Shown one piece after another: positions 24,501-36,190 of a DNA stretch of 64,000 nt. The stretch is from Usnea hakonensis (lineage: Eukaryota; Ascomycota; Lecanoromycetes; Lecanorales; Parmeliaceae). Location of the stretch: NCBI GenBank assembly GCA_013423325.1, contig BLJB01000035.1, positions 310,001 to 374,000 of the forward strand. The letters run 5' to 3'. Within the stretch, counting starts at the first letter, position 1; each line of letters opens with the position of its first letter. The position numbers and the translations under genes are program-made. The notes beneath the pieces are model-generated. The model did no database searches. It had not been told where the DNA came from and was given only the letters and a program-made list of their open reading frames with translations.

Positions 24501-25422
24501 CTGTAGGATCTAGAGCTGTGCGTAGCTCTGTCTCGAAGCTGTTGTTTCTTTGGTCGAGATTGGCTATTGTTTGGGCTTGGGTTTCGACCTCTTTGGATAG
24601 TGTTTGGATCTGGGCATCTTTCTGTGCCGACTCCTCCAAAAGAGTCTCTAGGACAGCCAACTTTTGTTCAGTCTCCGGAGAGATTGCGGCGGGTTTTGGT
24701 ACATCCATCGAAGAATCATGTGCTCCGTCTTCGTTGCCATTTGAAGTTGCGGGTGTAGCCTGCGGTTCTCCAGATCGAGATTTCTCATCGATCTGGTTCG
24801 TATGCTGACGCGTGTTATCGAGTACTATATCATCGAAAGAGCCCATTCGAGCTCGCTTTTCGAGAAGACATCGATTCACGTACGCAGTCATTGCACGGAA
24901 ATGACGTTTGCTGAGCAAAGGTAACAAGCCGTTGACATTTGAAGTTGCTGGTGTAGCCTGTGGCTGACCAGATCGAGATTTCTCATCAATCTGGTTCGTA
25001 TGCTGACTCATGTTATCGAGTACTGTATCATCGAAGGCGCCCATTCGAGCTCGCATTTCGAGAAGACATCGATTCGCGCACGCAATCATTGCAAGGAAAT
25101 GACGTTTAATGATCCTCAGCAAAGGTAACAAGCCGTTGAAGAAAAGGAATTCGGCGGCCCACTCGATAATCTGGTTGCCAAAAAAGCCAAGTAATGGAAC
25201 GAGAAGCGTGAGAATGAAAGGTAAGAAACCTGTGGCCTCGGTTGCCGTCATAAATTCAGGAAGAGCCATGAGCGGTGGAATTGTTGAGTTCTGAACCTCG
25301 TCGGTGATCTCGTCGATGTAAATGTTTCTAGCTATAGGTGGCAGTGCTATGTTCGTCTTTTTGACGATGACAGCCATGCAGGTCAAACCGAACACTTCTC
25401 GGAGGAGATTGCGGTGAGCCAT
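21536..25422 (-). CDS. 1237-aa membrane-anchored coiled-coil protein, unrecognised
   Basis: Exons 25422..21900 and 21726..21536. The second exon restores a conserved-looking acidic tail (HRIFGGLALLGAA...DDDEEVLNFES...EEEE) and is joined in phase 1. The N-terminus has a hydrophobic segment near residues 64-98 (GFLPFILTLLVPLLGFF...), which may anchor it. Residues 96-163 and 164-229 are a near-identical tandem duplication. From about 240 to 800 it is an extended coiled coil rich in Glu, Lys and Gln, including several copies of a KGKELEE heptad near 23690-23770. The C-terminal third has a Gln-rich run, Pro-rich and Phe-containing repeats, and an acidic end. It resembles golgin, myosin-tail or nuclear-envelope scaffolds in composition only. 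I do not recognise a family. Confidence 0.75.
21815..21859. repeat. TG-rich microsatellite inside an intron
   Basis: An imperfect (TG)n/(TGTA)n tract inside the 173-bp intron of the coiled-coil gene (21727-21899). It makes this intron longer than the window average. Confidence 0.7.
24736..25137 (-). repeat. In-frame tandem duplication, about 200 bp x 2
   Basis: Copy 1 lies at 25137-24934 and copy 2 at 24933-24736. Both encode NGLLPLL...KRHF.AM...NRCLLE.RARMG.FDD.VLDN..QHTNQIDEKSRSG.PQATPATSN, with only scattered substitutions and a two-codon indel. The flanking boundary sequence AAAGGTAACAAGCCGTTGA is shared. The similarity at DNA level suggests a recent event. Confidence 0.88.
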
Positions 25423-27106
25423 GGTGGATGATGGTGATTGGAGATGGCTGAAAAGGAAAGGAGAAGAGTCTTGAGGTGCGAAGAAATGAGTTTCGAAATT
25501 TGAAAACAGCTCAACACTGTGCGTAGTGACGACGATGAGTGTGTGGTAGAAAGAGGTATTGATGAATGAAGGAAGATGCGATAGTCTCTAGACACAGAAC
25601 GGTGATGATGATGATGGCGCTGTTGATGGGGATGTATTAGCTGTTGGTAGAAGTGGTAAGAAGTGGTAAGAGGTGGTGGTGTGAAGAGAGACTGTGAAGT
25701 GGGAAGAAATAAACAAGCCTGACTAGTCCGAAGCGAATGCCATACCGTCAACACATACCCAAAAAACACCAACCTCCTCTTTTCCCTCAGCCTTAAAAAC
25801 TGCTAGCTAATTATCAGACAACGCTAGCAGACCTAGCCATCAAGACAAAGACAGAGAGACGGCCACCTCTCGAATTGGTCGAGCTCAACGTGGGTGTAAA
25901 CGGGGCTCTTTTGGCCATTCCATTCGAAGGACTATATTTATCTTCTTTTTATTTATTTATTTATTCTTTCTGTGCCTGTCTGCATACTTCGTCATGGGGG
26001 TTTTTTTTTTAAAAAAAAAAAGATGGACTGCGCTCTGGGGCTCGAGGGCTGTGACAAAGAAAAAGATTCAGAACTGGGCTTTCTTTGTTCGTTCTACTGG
26101 GTTGAGCAGGCCGTGTGTTGTATCTGTTGCTTACCTCCCTCTTTGCTACCTCCCGATCAACTTTTACTTGGGTGTGGAGAGAGAACGGAACGTGCTCTAA
26201 GTGTTGAATGCTTTTCAGCTTCCTTTTCTTCCTTCCTTTCTCTCTTTTTACTTGAAAAGAAAATCATATAATTCGACCCTCCCATCATTTTTCCAACACA
26301 TAGAACTTTGCAGGTGAAGATGAAAATGAAAATGACGAACCCCCCTTGTCACCTGTCGTACCCTATCCTTGCCTGCCTACCTTACCTTACTCTATCTTAT
26401 TACATTCTCACACTCTAACCTTTAAGCATGTACTAATAAGATTATATCGCCTTAGATTGTACTAAGCACCACTCTCAACACAAGCACCACTCTCTCAACA
26501 CATGGATGTCACATGGTCATTGGTCTTGGCACAGGGGTATTTAGGTAGCACTTTCTTCATAGAAAGATGGATCAATCCTACACCCATAGCCAAATCCAAC
26601 ACTAATATAAAGGACAAGGATTAGAAGTAATAGTAGTATATTATAATATTGCTAGAAGGCCAAAAACAAGCGATAGAGTAGTTTCCCCGAGGTAAGGTGC
26701 AAAACAGAGAAGAAATACAAATGACCTCTGCTGTCTAGATCCCATCTTCCTTCCAGCTAAGCTTGGTACCTGCTGAGTTTTCGAAAGAACGAAGCGTGGT
26801 GGCATTCTGATAGCATAAGAAGTAGGTGAGAGACGCTTGCAGATTGTAATGAGTCTCGCCTTCAGTCTTGCCTTCACAAGACCCTTTTGTACAACATTAT
26901 TAGCATTGGTATTGATATCTGTAATTCAAATCTGTTCATTTTTTGTTCATCATTTTAAGGATTATTGTAGGCAATAATAAATACTGTTTACAAGAAGAAA
27001 ACCTACTTACCGTTCAGCAGACTGTTGGTGTCCTAGCTTTATCAGGTGTCTCGCATGTTGAAAGCTTTAGAGGTTGATATGGACGCGACACTGAAAATAT
27101 ATCGCC
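25423..27106. other. Intergenic between divergent genes, no gene seen
   Basis: A 1.7-kb spacer between the coiled-coil gene (minus) and the TACO1 gene (plus), so it holds both promoters. It contains pyrimidine-rich 5'-flank sequence, a T10-A11 homopolymer junction at 26001-26021, and TACCTTACC motifs near 26380. No coding region could be supported. Confidence 0.5.
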
Positions 27107-28039
27107 ATGTTCACGCGTTGGCGATCATGCAAGCAGTCGTTCATGATTAGGATAAGAACATGCAGACCCCTCCAATTGCGGGGATCTCGATATTTCTCAT
27201 CAACAGACAATTTATGTTCTGGACACAGCCGATGGTCCAAGATCAAGCATGACAAGGCTAAAGTAGATGTAAAGTACACTGTCAACAAGGGAAGAGCAAA
27301 CCATTGACCGTATTTACTAGGCTTCCGTGACCAAGCAGCGCTCTGGCTTGGTGCAAGAGATCCAAGTCGCCTCCAAGCAGTATGGCGCCGACCCTCAATT
27401 CAACCCTCGCCTTGCCACCGTAATCAACTCGGCCAAGAAGCAAGGACTCCCCAAAGCCTTGATCGAGGGTGCAGTTGCAAGAGGACAGGGACGTTCGGCT
27501 ACGGGAGCTGCTCTGGAAAGTCTTACAATCGAAGCAATGCTACCACCTTCGGTTGCCGTAATTATGGAATGTCAAACAGACTCCAGAGGACGAACGCTGA
27601 ACGACATCAGAGCACTTATCAAAGACTTTGGTGGAACCGCGACTCCTACGAGCCACATGTTCGACAGAAAGGGGAAGATTGTATTGGAAGGAGATAAAAC
27701 CATGATTGAAGAAGAGGTATTTGACCAGGCAATAGAGGCAGGGGCCATTGATGTACAGATGGAGGAAGATGGCAAAGTGGTTGTTCTTGCCGAATATAGT
27801 CAGACGACGGCTGTCGCGGACGCTCTGGCCGCATCCTCGGGACTTGAGGTCGTGAGCTCGGATATCATCTGGGACCCGAAAGAGGATATGATGGTTGATG
27901 TGGCTTCTCCTGACATCCTAGATGGCTTCTTAGGTGACTCAGCCCACGTCTTTCGAGTCTACGTAGCTGACATTCTTTTCCAATAGATCGAGTTCAAGAC
28001 GAATCAAGCGTGCAAGAAGTGTATACAAATGCAATTTAG
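27107..28039 (+). CDS. DPC29: Mitochondrial TACO1/YebC-family translational activator
   Basis: 275 aa, exons 27107..27268, 27321..27933 and 27987..28039. In mammals TACO1 promotes translation of mitochondrial COX1; the yeast member is Dpc29, and bacterial YebC proteins help ribosomes through difficult stretches. The N-terminus is a basic, acid-free presequence to about residue 38 (RGSRYFSS). The family signature GHSRWSKIKHDKAK follows near 39, and after the first intron come TKQRSGLVQEI, SAKKQGLPKALIE, the EAMLPPSVAVIMECQTDSRG strand and IKDFGGTATPTSHMFDRKG. A short third exon encodes the expected terminus RVQDESSVQEVYTNAI. Reading through the second intron instead would give an unrelated tail, so the spliced form is preferred. 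Confidence 0.9.
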
Positions 28040-29294
28040 ATACTGTGTCGCTCAGAGAGCTCTGAGCTAAGATAATGTTCATGGAAAAGCTTTGAGCTAT
28101 TGCTTCCGTCATGCCTCGTGTCTTATCGACTATTTTTCTTCTCCGGATGGAAGTCGGCATTTCCACTCGCACATTCTATTATAATGTCATTGCCCTTCTG
28201 CAGTCCTCCTTCTCCTGCTTGCTTTCACTTGTTGGCCACATTTTGTGGCAGATCAAATATAGAGCTCTCTCAGTGAATCTGTATCTGTCTTAGCGAGAGC
28301 ATCCGTAGCCGAGCGCTCCACATGCCTCTTCTGATCCCAAGTATCTAACGTTCCATGGTGCGCAGAGCGGGAATTGCCGAATGTTATTCTGGCTCTGGCT
28401 CGACCAAGGGCGCGGGTGGAGCAGGAAGGAGTCCTGCCACGAGAGAGGGACGAGTACAGGACAGGCCAAGGCGGGATAAATTAGTGAGATGGTGAAAGAG
28501 AGTGACAGGCATGCTCCAAACAAAGAAGTGGATACAGATGATATGACATCTGCAGGTGACGGAATGGGAGGGGAAGGAGATAGCCTCGAGGATGAGAGAA
28601 TACAACAAATCTCCACATCGGCTGTCATACTTCCATCGCAAAACATCATAGAGGTTCTGGGAAACAACAATATTGATGGACACAATTAGCGGAAGTATCA
28701 TGTGCCCCACATGAGGGAATTTGAAAATGGTTGCGGCTTTCGCTTTTGAGCTAACAATGTGGCTTGTCGTGGTTGGCTTCATGCTGGGGCGGCGGGAGGG
28801 GGGATTTTGTAGGCTTTTGAGGATATGATAGTGAAGGTGTCATGCATATGATCCGGCGAGAAGGAATTTAGTCTCTGTTTCGAAGACATCGCTCTTGGAA
28901 TCTCTTGTGATGGTGGAAAATCTTAAACAACGCGGTCTCGGCTATGAGGACTGTCGGGTAACGAATTGATTTAGGATTTCTCTTCTATGTAGCAGCCAAT
29001 GCGGATCACGTGACTCATTCATTCAGCCAGCGTGGATCATCTAAGAAACATCCTTTCAGACCAACTTCGCATTCAACCTGGTAGAGTAGACGAGGTTGTC
29101 TTTGAAAAGCCCAAGAAAAGTATTGTGGGACTCTGAGACCAACAACACAACAGTCTCATCTGACCGCAAGCGCGGCCGGCATCCTGTAGCCTGGCAGCCG
29201 CGGCGCACATTTCCCACCTCACATCCAACAATCTATCCACTGTCACCACCGTATCCATATCTCATTGACACCTCATTCAAATTTTGCTGCAGAT
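28040..29294. other. Intergenic, no convincing gene
   Basis: Two overlapping minus-strand open frames (28290-28685 and 28384-28782, about 130 codons each) occupy this gap, but neither has a recognisable domain and both cannot be real. The last 250 bases should contain the promoter of the MscL gene. Confidence 0.45.
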
Positions 29295-30136
29295 ATGCCT
29301 CAACTCGAAGTCGACGACACCCGGCAGCACCTGCTCCAGGCAGGTCAGAAAGCCAAGACGCGCGCGAGCCGCTTCTGGAACGGCTTCTCGGATTTCGCGT
29401 TGCAGGACAACGTCCTTGAGGTAGCTGTAGGTTTGATGTAAGCCTCTTCTGGAAATTCATCTGCATTCATGTTGGATCCTCCCTTTTCTACATTCTATCA
29501 ATCTGCATCTGGCTACGGGAAAAGTAGTACGTTTCCAATACTGAGTCTCATCGCTCAGACTGGCAGCGGCGTTTACGGCAGTTGTCACCTCATTCGTCTC
29601 GGATGTGCTTCTCCCTGTTCTCTCGCTGTTGCCGTTCATTGACCGCAATTTTGATGAGAAATTTGCCGTGTTGAGGGCTGGACCGAGTTATGGCAAAGGA
29701 TCAGGACGGGGCTACAACACTATAAAATCGGCGCTGGATGATGGAGCTGTGGTTATGTCTTGGGGGTAAGTCCTTGTTCTGTTTCATCTTTCCATGTACC
29801 ACCTTTGTCGTCGAAGAGAGAGGACAAGTCTCGTCGCACATCTCCGTCGTCATATGGGTTGACAAGCAATGTTCTTTATGTAGCACTTTCATCAATAAAG
29901 TCTTCAACTTCATTGGCATTGGTGTTGCACTCTACACCGTTGCGCTTGTGTATGGATGGGCGTCCAATGACTCGGTCATTAAACATACCGTCAAGTGCAA
30001 GTATTGCAGGAAGAGGATCAGTGAGAAGGTAGTGAATCCATGTCCCCACTGAGCATAGAATATGAATATTGACAATAAATTTTAGGCACAGCGCTGTGTA
30101 AACTGCACGAGCTGGCAGGACGGCAGGGAATCGTGA
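29295..30136 (+). CDS. mscL: MscL-type large-conductance mechanosensitive channel
   Basis: 181 aa, exons 29295..29437, 29559..29765, 29884..30028 and 30086..30136; all phases fit. MscL is a tension-gated pore that releases solutes on osmotic downshock; it is mainly bacterial but homologues occur in fungi. The family N-terminus is clear: WNGFSDFALQDNVLEVAVGLI with LAAAFTAVVTSFVSDVLLP (TM1, about residues 40-70). A loop (FIDRNFDEKFAVLRAGPSYG) and TM2 (TFINKVFNFIGIGVALYTVA) follow. The C-terminus carries two CxxC pairs, CKYC and CVNC, ten residues apart. This is a zinc-ribbon-like tail absent from bacterial MscL, and it is completed only by the last exon. Four exons rule out bacterial contamination. 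The membrane it sits in cannot be told from sequence. Confidence 0.9.
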
Positions 30137-31477
30137 GTGCGAAAGATACTAGAAGGTGAGGGGTCTTTTGCTACGTTGGAAATATCTTCAATTTTATACA
30201 ACATTTGGTCGCGTGCGGCAAGGTTGCCTTTCATTATTGAGTGTAGTTTTTAAGGTTCAGGACAATCACGAAATTTTAAAGGTTGGTACTGTACAGGTAG
30301 TGGCAGAAGCACATTCAATAAAGAAAGTATCACCGTTTCTCAGGCTAAACAATCTATTACACATTTCTTTATTGAGAAAGTGTTCAATATAGCTGACCCT
30401 TCACATAATCTCGTAAGAGAATATTTTTCCCCTCAGCTTGAGGCAGGCTTCCGGCACCTTCTACAGCGTATCAATAACGATGCTATGATCCCCAGAAACT
30501 CAGCCTCGCCTTATCTCTGGCATATCACGAGTACAGAAGAGCTTTGTAGTCCTAAAGAGCAGAATAGAAGGTGAGTCAGGGTACTCTGTAACAGCATGGT
30601 GGACTTGAGAGTACAGAGGCTGTGACATGGGAAGACGACAGTGAGTGGGCAGCTATCTTCGAAAGAAGTGAATCGGAAAATTGATCGAAGTGCAATCTTG
30701 GGTCATGCGCCTGAATCTCGATAGAGACCCTCAGATTATGCATTGGTTATGAGGCTGCGTTTTGGATGGCTCTACAAATGCATAGAATTAAGAATCTGCC
30801 TCGCCACCAAAAGAAAGCCACTACTCTGTGGCTGAGCTCAGCCCCCCGCCGCTAAACGTGCCACCGCATTCTGTGTCTTCGGTCTGCGGGTCGCCCTCAC
30901 TCCTCACTCTTATAATTGTTCTCCTTGAGCGCGCGAGAATGGGTCGCTCGTAAATCCTAGCCTTCTCGCTATCTTACTGAGTAGTAGTACTGCCGTCATG
31001 TCAGATTACCTCTGTAGTATGGACTCTTCAGCAAAAGGAACAGGGCCAGCAGATCAATCGTTGCCTTCTCGCCTCTGAACTCCGACTCTCTGCATTGATG
31101 CATGATCGGTAGGTGAGCTTGTTGTCCTAAAATGGATGCTATTTGGATCAAGTGATTATACTGGCACTATTGGCTTTGGCAAGCCCCCAGCTTTTTTGAC
31201 CATCTCAGCCTCGCTCTCAGGGTCAACAACCCCTCGTTCTCCACGGGTTCAACATGTCTCTTATCACAAGGCTGTGAAATTCTTTGAGTCACACCATTTC
31301 ATGATCAATGACTCTTTTCAATTGGTCAATCGTCCAGTCGGTCAAGATAAGACATGACTGGTCAAATCATAGGTCCTTGACCGGTCCAGGACAATAAGAG
31401 CTGCGTCTGCAATGTTACATTTCGTCTTCTCCTTTGCTCTGTGCTTTGTATTTCAAACGAAAAGACATCAATTTTGA
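30137..31477. other. Intergenic, no gene seen
   Basis: The first half (30170-30480) is AT-rich without coding signal. Short open frames are present but none carries a domain or plausible splice partners. The end should contain the promoter of the next membrane-protein gene. Confidence 0.45.
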
Positions 31478-32736
31478 ATGATGTCCTTCGATTTATGCCC
31501 ACTGAATTTGAACGACACTGTCACCACGTCTTCCAACATTACATGGGCTCAGGCGATCGACCAGCCCTTTAGACATTTTGATGGGCCTTCGTATCTGCGT
31601 CCGGACATCGGTAAGTTCCCTTGCCACACCCAGCATACCACGACCAAGACTCGGCTAGGGTGCTAACGACTCCCTTTCTAGGTGGCGCACTAGTCCCATG
31701 GGTCTACAGCATCGTCATCCTTCTGGTCCACATACCAGTCGTGATCATCCGAGTCGTGAAATGGGAAGCCGTACAGACATGGTGCTTAGCCGCTACGGTC
31801 TTCACCATTGCGCTCACAGCCCAATCATTCGCGTCCACAGATTTCCGTTCGGATAAAATTCTCACTTGGACGCCCCTTCTACTCGTCATTGACGCCGGTA
31901 GCATGGCGCAAGTGCTATTCCTCATCGTCGAGGACTACCAACTATTTACTCGACTCAGACACGCCATCGTGCCTCCACGAGCCAAGCCATCCGAACAGCC
32001 TTTCCTCGACGAAGAAACCGGGAAAACCGGCGACCCTATCGAACGTGTCTCGATCGAGATGCGCGCTGCAAGCCCTAACCCAAGTACCACTACCCCAAAC
32101 AACTCCAACCAGCCACCCCTATTCACCTCCCGCCCCCTCTACATCGCCTTTATATCCTTCCTCCTCCTAATCTCAATCTTCACCCTCCAACTCCTCGGCC
32201 TGCACCATGCCATCTCCGCTGCCAAGCAATCTGCCCCCTCAGTCTCCTGGTGCAGTCCCATCTTCCAACCCTTCGGCGTCGCGGTCCTCGACGGGAACTG
32301 CCATGTCTGGCCCATCCAGCAGACCTTCTCAAAGGGCGTCGGCTGCATCCTGATACCTGGTACCCAGCAAATGGCATGGCTCAAAGCCACTGTCGCCGGC
32401 ACGAGCCTTTCCTTCGCTCTCGAACTCGTCGATATCTGCATCCTGGCAACGGTGCACAGCGGGACCCGCTGGCGCGGCATCAAGATGCGCAGACCTTGGT
32501 TCACCATGTTTAGCGGCGTGGCGGTGCTGGGCCTCATTTTGGTATTTGGGGTCGTGTACAGTACTATCCTCCCGCCGGGCATCTCAGAGACGGTGTGGAT
32601 TGTGACGGATGCGGGGGCTGTGACGGTGTATGAGGGTGAGCTTGGGACTGCGGGGCTCAGAGGCGCGATGATTGGGTGGAATGACGGGGTGTTCCAAGGT
32701 TGGGGGACTACGTACTTTGGGAGCTGGGCAACCTAA
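31478..32736 (+). CDS. Multi-spanning membrane protein, unrecognised
   Basis: 395 aa, exons 31478..31610 and 31682..32736 (71-bp intron, phase 1). The N-terminus is outside-like and carries candidate N-glycosylation sites (NDT, NIT). Hydrophobic segments follow: WVYSIVILLVHIPVVIIRVV, WCLAATVFTIALTAQSFA, TPLLLVIDAGSMAQVLFLIV, then after a hydrophilic loop LYIAFISFLLLISIFTLQLLG, a loop with two or three Cys, ATVAGTSLSFALELVDICILA and FSGVAVLGLILVFGVVYSTI. That gives about six to seven helices. A Thr/Pro/Asn-rich loop of about 50 residues separates helices 3 and 4. I recognise no named family; it looks like an ascomycete-specific integral membrane protein. Transport, receptor and other roles all remain open. 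Confidence 0.72.
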
Positions 32737-35700
32737 GATGGTTTACATCACAGGAATAGGGGAGTGACTACTTCATGTTAGAGGGCTTAATGAGCTCTGC
32801 TATAGATTCTTACAGTAGCGCCCTACTCAAAGTTATCTACCGCTAATCCCACCTCTTTCACCACTGAACCAACGACCAGTCTCCCCTTGAATTAATATCC
32901 CACTTGTCACTTGCGATTGAGGAGCTGATGTAGTTTGATCTCTTTTTTCCTCTCGAATCTATTTGTTGATGAACAATCTTAGGGTTGATACAATGTGATG
33001 TCGCTCTCCGTCTGTGAGTGGTATCGCAACCTTTAAATCCCTCTGAGACGAGAACGTTGCCGGAAGGTAGGCATTAGAGCATCAGCCCAGGCGCGTAGAG
33101 CTAATTAGATACCCTTATCAATCTTTCTTATCGTGTCAGCCAGCTAGAGCTAAGCTCACCACCCCATGCGATGGCGAGCTCTGCTACCCAGGCTCTCGTC
33201 ACCGTCTCAAATGAGTTAAAGGTCTCTGAACACTCCTTGGCCAAAAGTATATTCAAGCTTCATCATGAATGACAGACCGGCTGCGTTTGACCATAATAAA
33301 CTCACAATTTTTTTCCCCGATTCAGGCTCGAGATCCAAAGTCACGCAACCTTGCGACAATGGTTCCGTAGAGGCCGTAAGGATCATCCCGCTTTTCCTAG
33401 GAAAAGATGCTGGAAGGATCGAGAGCAGGGACATTTGACCGATACGGGGCTCCTATGCACATTTGTAGCACCAAGGAGACCTAGCATTCTCGCGTTTGTA
33501 AGTATGATCCTCGAACTTTCCTCGACGTGAATGCGCCTTGGTCTGTCTACCTTTATCTGCGGCCTTCCATGGATATGGCAAGAGCTTCACGCTTTTCCGG
33601 GATCCTGGAAAGATGTCTGATATCCTCAGGATTAGGGCAGTTACTAAGTCCCCTCGCCGCCATCGTCATTCAGTATGATACTTTCAGGTTTTATGGAAGC
33701 AGGCAATTTTGCGGAGCAGCATACCTTTGTGCGAATCGATTGCCCAAGCTGCCATGATGCGAGACTGTTTCCCAGGTGGATGGCCTCGACTGAAGTTCTC
33801 CTTCTGTTAGCTCCGAGAGCTAAGGCTGGGAATTCTGAATCTCGTGTTATACACTTTTGGCAAATGCGGCCCAACGGTCCGCAAACGCATTTGCTCGCCT
33901 TTGACGGTATGGAAAGCGATCGTGGGCCCATTATAATAGATTGTTTCCTGGCATGTACGATTTCGTTAAGAAATGGTCCACCTTGTTCGAAATTGATGTA
34001 CAGTCCGATGATATATTGTTGGCGATAATCGCTGGCAACAGTCGACAAGATGATCGAAAGAAGAAGTGTCCGCGCTACCTACGGAGAAAAGATATTCACC
34101 TTCGCACTCCCGCAAGAGAGTTTCAACGCTGATATTGTCAAAACGCGAGCCAACGACGAGATCTTTGACCTTGCGATACTGAGCTCTTGGCTCTTCTCAG
34201 GCAGTGAGTGTTTTTTGCACACTGAGCCGCATTAGATCGGCTCCCCTCTGTATTACGCGGCTTACTAGTCCGCGAGAAGACTTTTCGCCCCAGGAGCTGT
34301 CTCTTTGTAGTCATGGTTGTGTTTGAGAGACGGTGAAATCGGCCCTTTCAACATAGCAGACGACGTCCACACCGATGGCAGTTTACCAAACTCATTTTTT
34401 GCTTAGTCCGTTCCTGACAGCTGACAAACTGTCTCTACTGCTCAATACGATGGACTCAGGCCTCTTCTATCAGGCTGAACAAGAATTGATGGTAGAAGGT
34501 TTTTCCCGCCAATCACAACCCTAGGGTCTGTGACGTCTTAGTCAAGGTAAGTATTTGTGAGATTTATTATGAGGTTGTATTGCACACTCTCGCTTGGTCT
34601 TACTTGTGCCTCGAGACTAATGGACGACTATCAATGAGCAGCTAGTGCATATGTAGCAGTGCAAGACTAGAGTTTCAGCCAGCCATCTAAGCGGGTTTCA
34701 TCTGGGGCCAGCCTTATTTCTAAAGTACCTTGGTAAGTGACAGTATACCTAAAGTAGTAAAGTACCGCGATCAAAAGCTGTACCTTATCTCATACGCGTG
34801 TCACTGTTTCGTCGAGCCAAAAATCTTCCGACCAATAATATTAATATGGAGGAAATTCATCAGCTCAGCCGCAACAGCTTTGCCTCCCCCCGCCCCAGCT
34901 CCCAGCTTCCCTAACTTCACGTCATCTCTCCAACACTCCAACGGTGAGACTTTCATGTCAATCATTTCGTCAGACAATCTTCTAGAATCACTTTCCGCCT
35001 TTGCCATTCCAAATTCACGGGTCTTGATGACGTGACCAGAGTAGCATTTCTTGCGCTTAGCCTTCTCTTTACCGCGAATACTCGACCCCTCAATCTCCTA
35101 TGTTGAGGAGCTTTTCAGATCAATGGTCACGGTACTTACTTGAATTCCCCTGTGTAAGAGTACGTTCGTTTAGTGCCTATCCAATTCATTGTTGGTCCAA
35201 GTGACCACTTGGAATTTGCAGTATACTATGCCAGCAACCGTTCTCAATTTCGCGCGCGATGTATCGGTCTTTTTTGTCCAAAAGGAGACCCCGCAGCCAA
35301 GTCTTCCCAAATACAATCCCCGCAATAAGGAAATCAAGGCGTCTTGATTCTGCGCTGCCTTTGATCAGACCGTCATAGCTTACGGACACGTTGCCAGTGC
35401 TTGGCATTTCGGGGGCCTGTTTCACAGGATACTAGCCTTGGGGCAGAAACGCTTTCCCAGGTGAGCGGGTATCGGCAACATGTACGGCAGCACAACAAAA
35501 TTTCTTTTCGCGATATTTTGGTTTTCTACGCATAGATGACGCGTTTATGGATAAAGTTTGTGCTTATCAAGTTTTTAATCTTCTTAGAAAGAACAACTTT
35601 ATTATTTGATACTCCTTTATCAAGGTTTTTGTTGTCAAGGCGCAGCGAGTTGAGGAAAGCGACTGTTTTCGGTCGCTTACCCCTGAATTTTACCCCCTGC

Positions 35701-36190
35701 CGATGTATTTGTTGTACCTGGCGCTGAATGGCATCTCGAATGAGAAACACGTAAGTGAACTTTGGGGCATCAACTACGCTGTTTCGAACCAATGATGTAA
35801 AAGTTTATACGTTTCTAACCGTCGAACCGTGCTACCTCAACGCAAAATTCCACCAAAGCAGACTCCTGTCAACTCTAAATGTGGTCGATTCGGCCCAAAA
35901 AGGCCGTTGGATCTTGCTCATGATGGAATTTCATTGTTCCTAGGGCATACGCTGAAACGAGTTGGAGGGCCGTTGGTGCTTAGGTAGCACGACTGAGGTA
36001 CAGTTCTGTTGTAATTTGCATAAGTAAGAGACACAAGGACCAAGATATGTACCCAGAAAAGTACCAAGGCATCTTTGATCGAAACCTCGACGGACACATA
36101 TTTTACCCCAAAGGTCCCATCGTTGCTCCAACATCATCGTCAATCTTCCACTGAGAACAACACCAATCATCTGTAACCCCTGAACCCAAC
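32737..36190. other. 3.4-kb gene-poor block with orphan open frames
   Basis: No gene can be assigned. Frames at 33675-34028 (plus), 34050-34235 (plus) and, on the minus strand, 34801-35108 and 35186-35425 look coding-like in places but have no recognised domain. The minus frame with the segment REFGMAKAESDSRRLSDEMI is preceded by a well-formed 49-bp intron-like sequence (GTAAGT...CATAG). The block may contain a decayed or lineage-specific gene. Confidence 0.4.

Noticed and set aside
22306..25294. Many plus-strand open frames inside the coiled-coil gene
   Set aside because: They are complements of biased Glu/Lys/Gln codons and carry no domain.
28290..28782. Two overlapping minus frames of about 130 codons, one with a hydrophobic segment
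   Set aside because: No recognisable motif, both in the same place, no clear start or splice context. Left unannotated.
29295..30136. Bacterial contamination or recent transfer of mscL
   Set aside because: The gene has three in-phase introns and a CxxC tail not found in bacterial MscL, and is flanked by fungal genes.
33675..34235. Plus-strand frames in the gene-poor block
   Set aside because: They show no motif and cannot be joined into one frame by convincing splice sites; only mentioned as possible decay.
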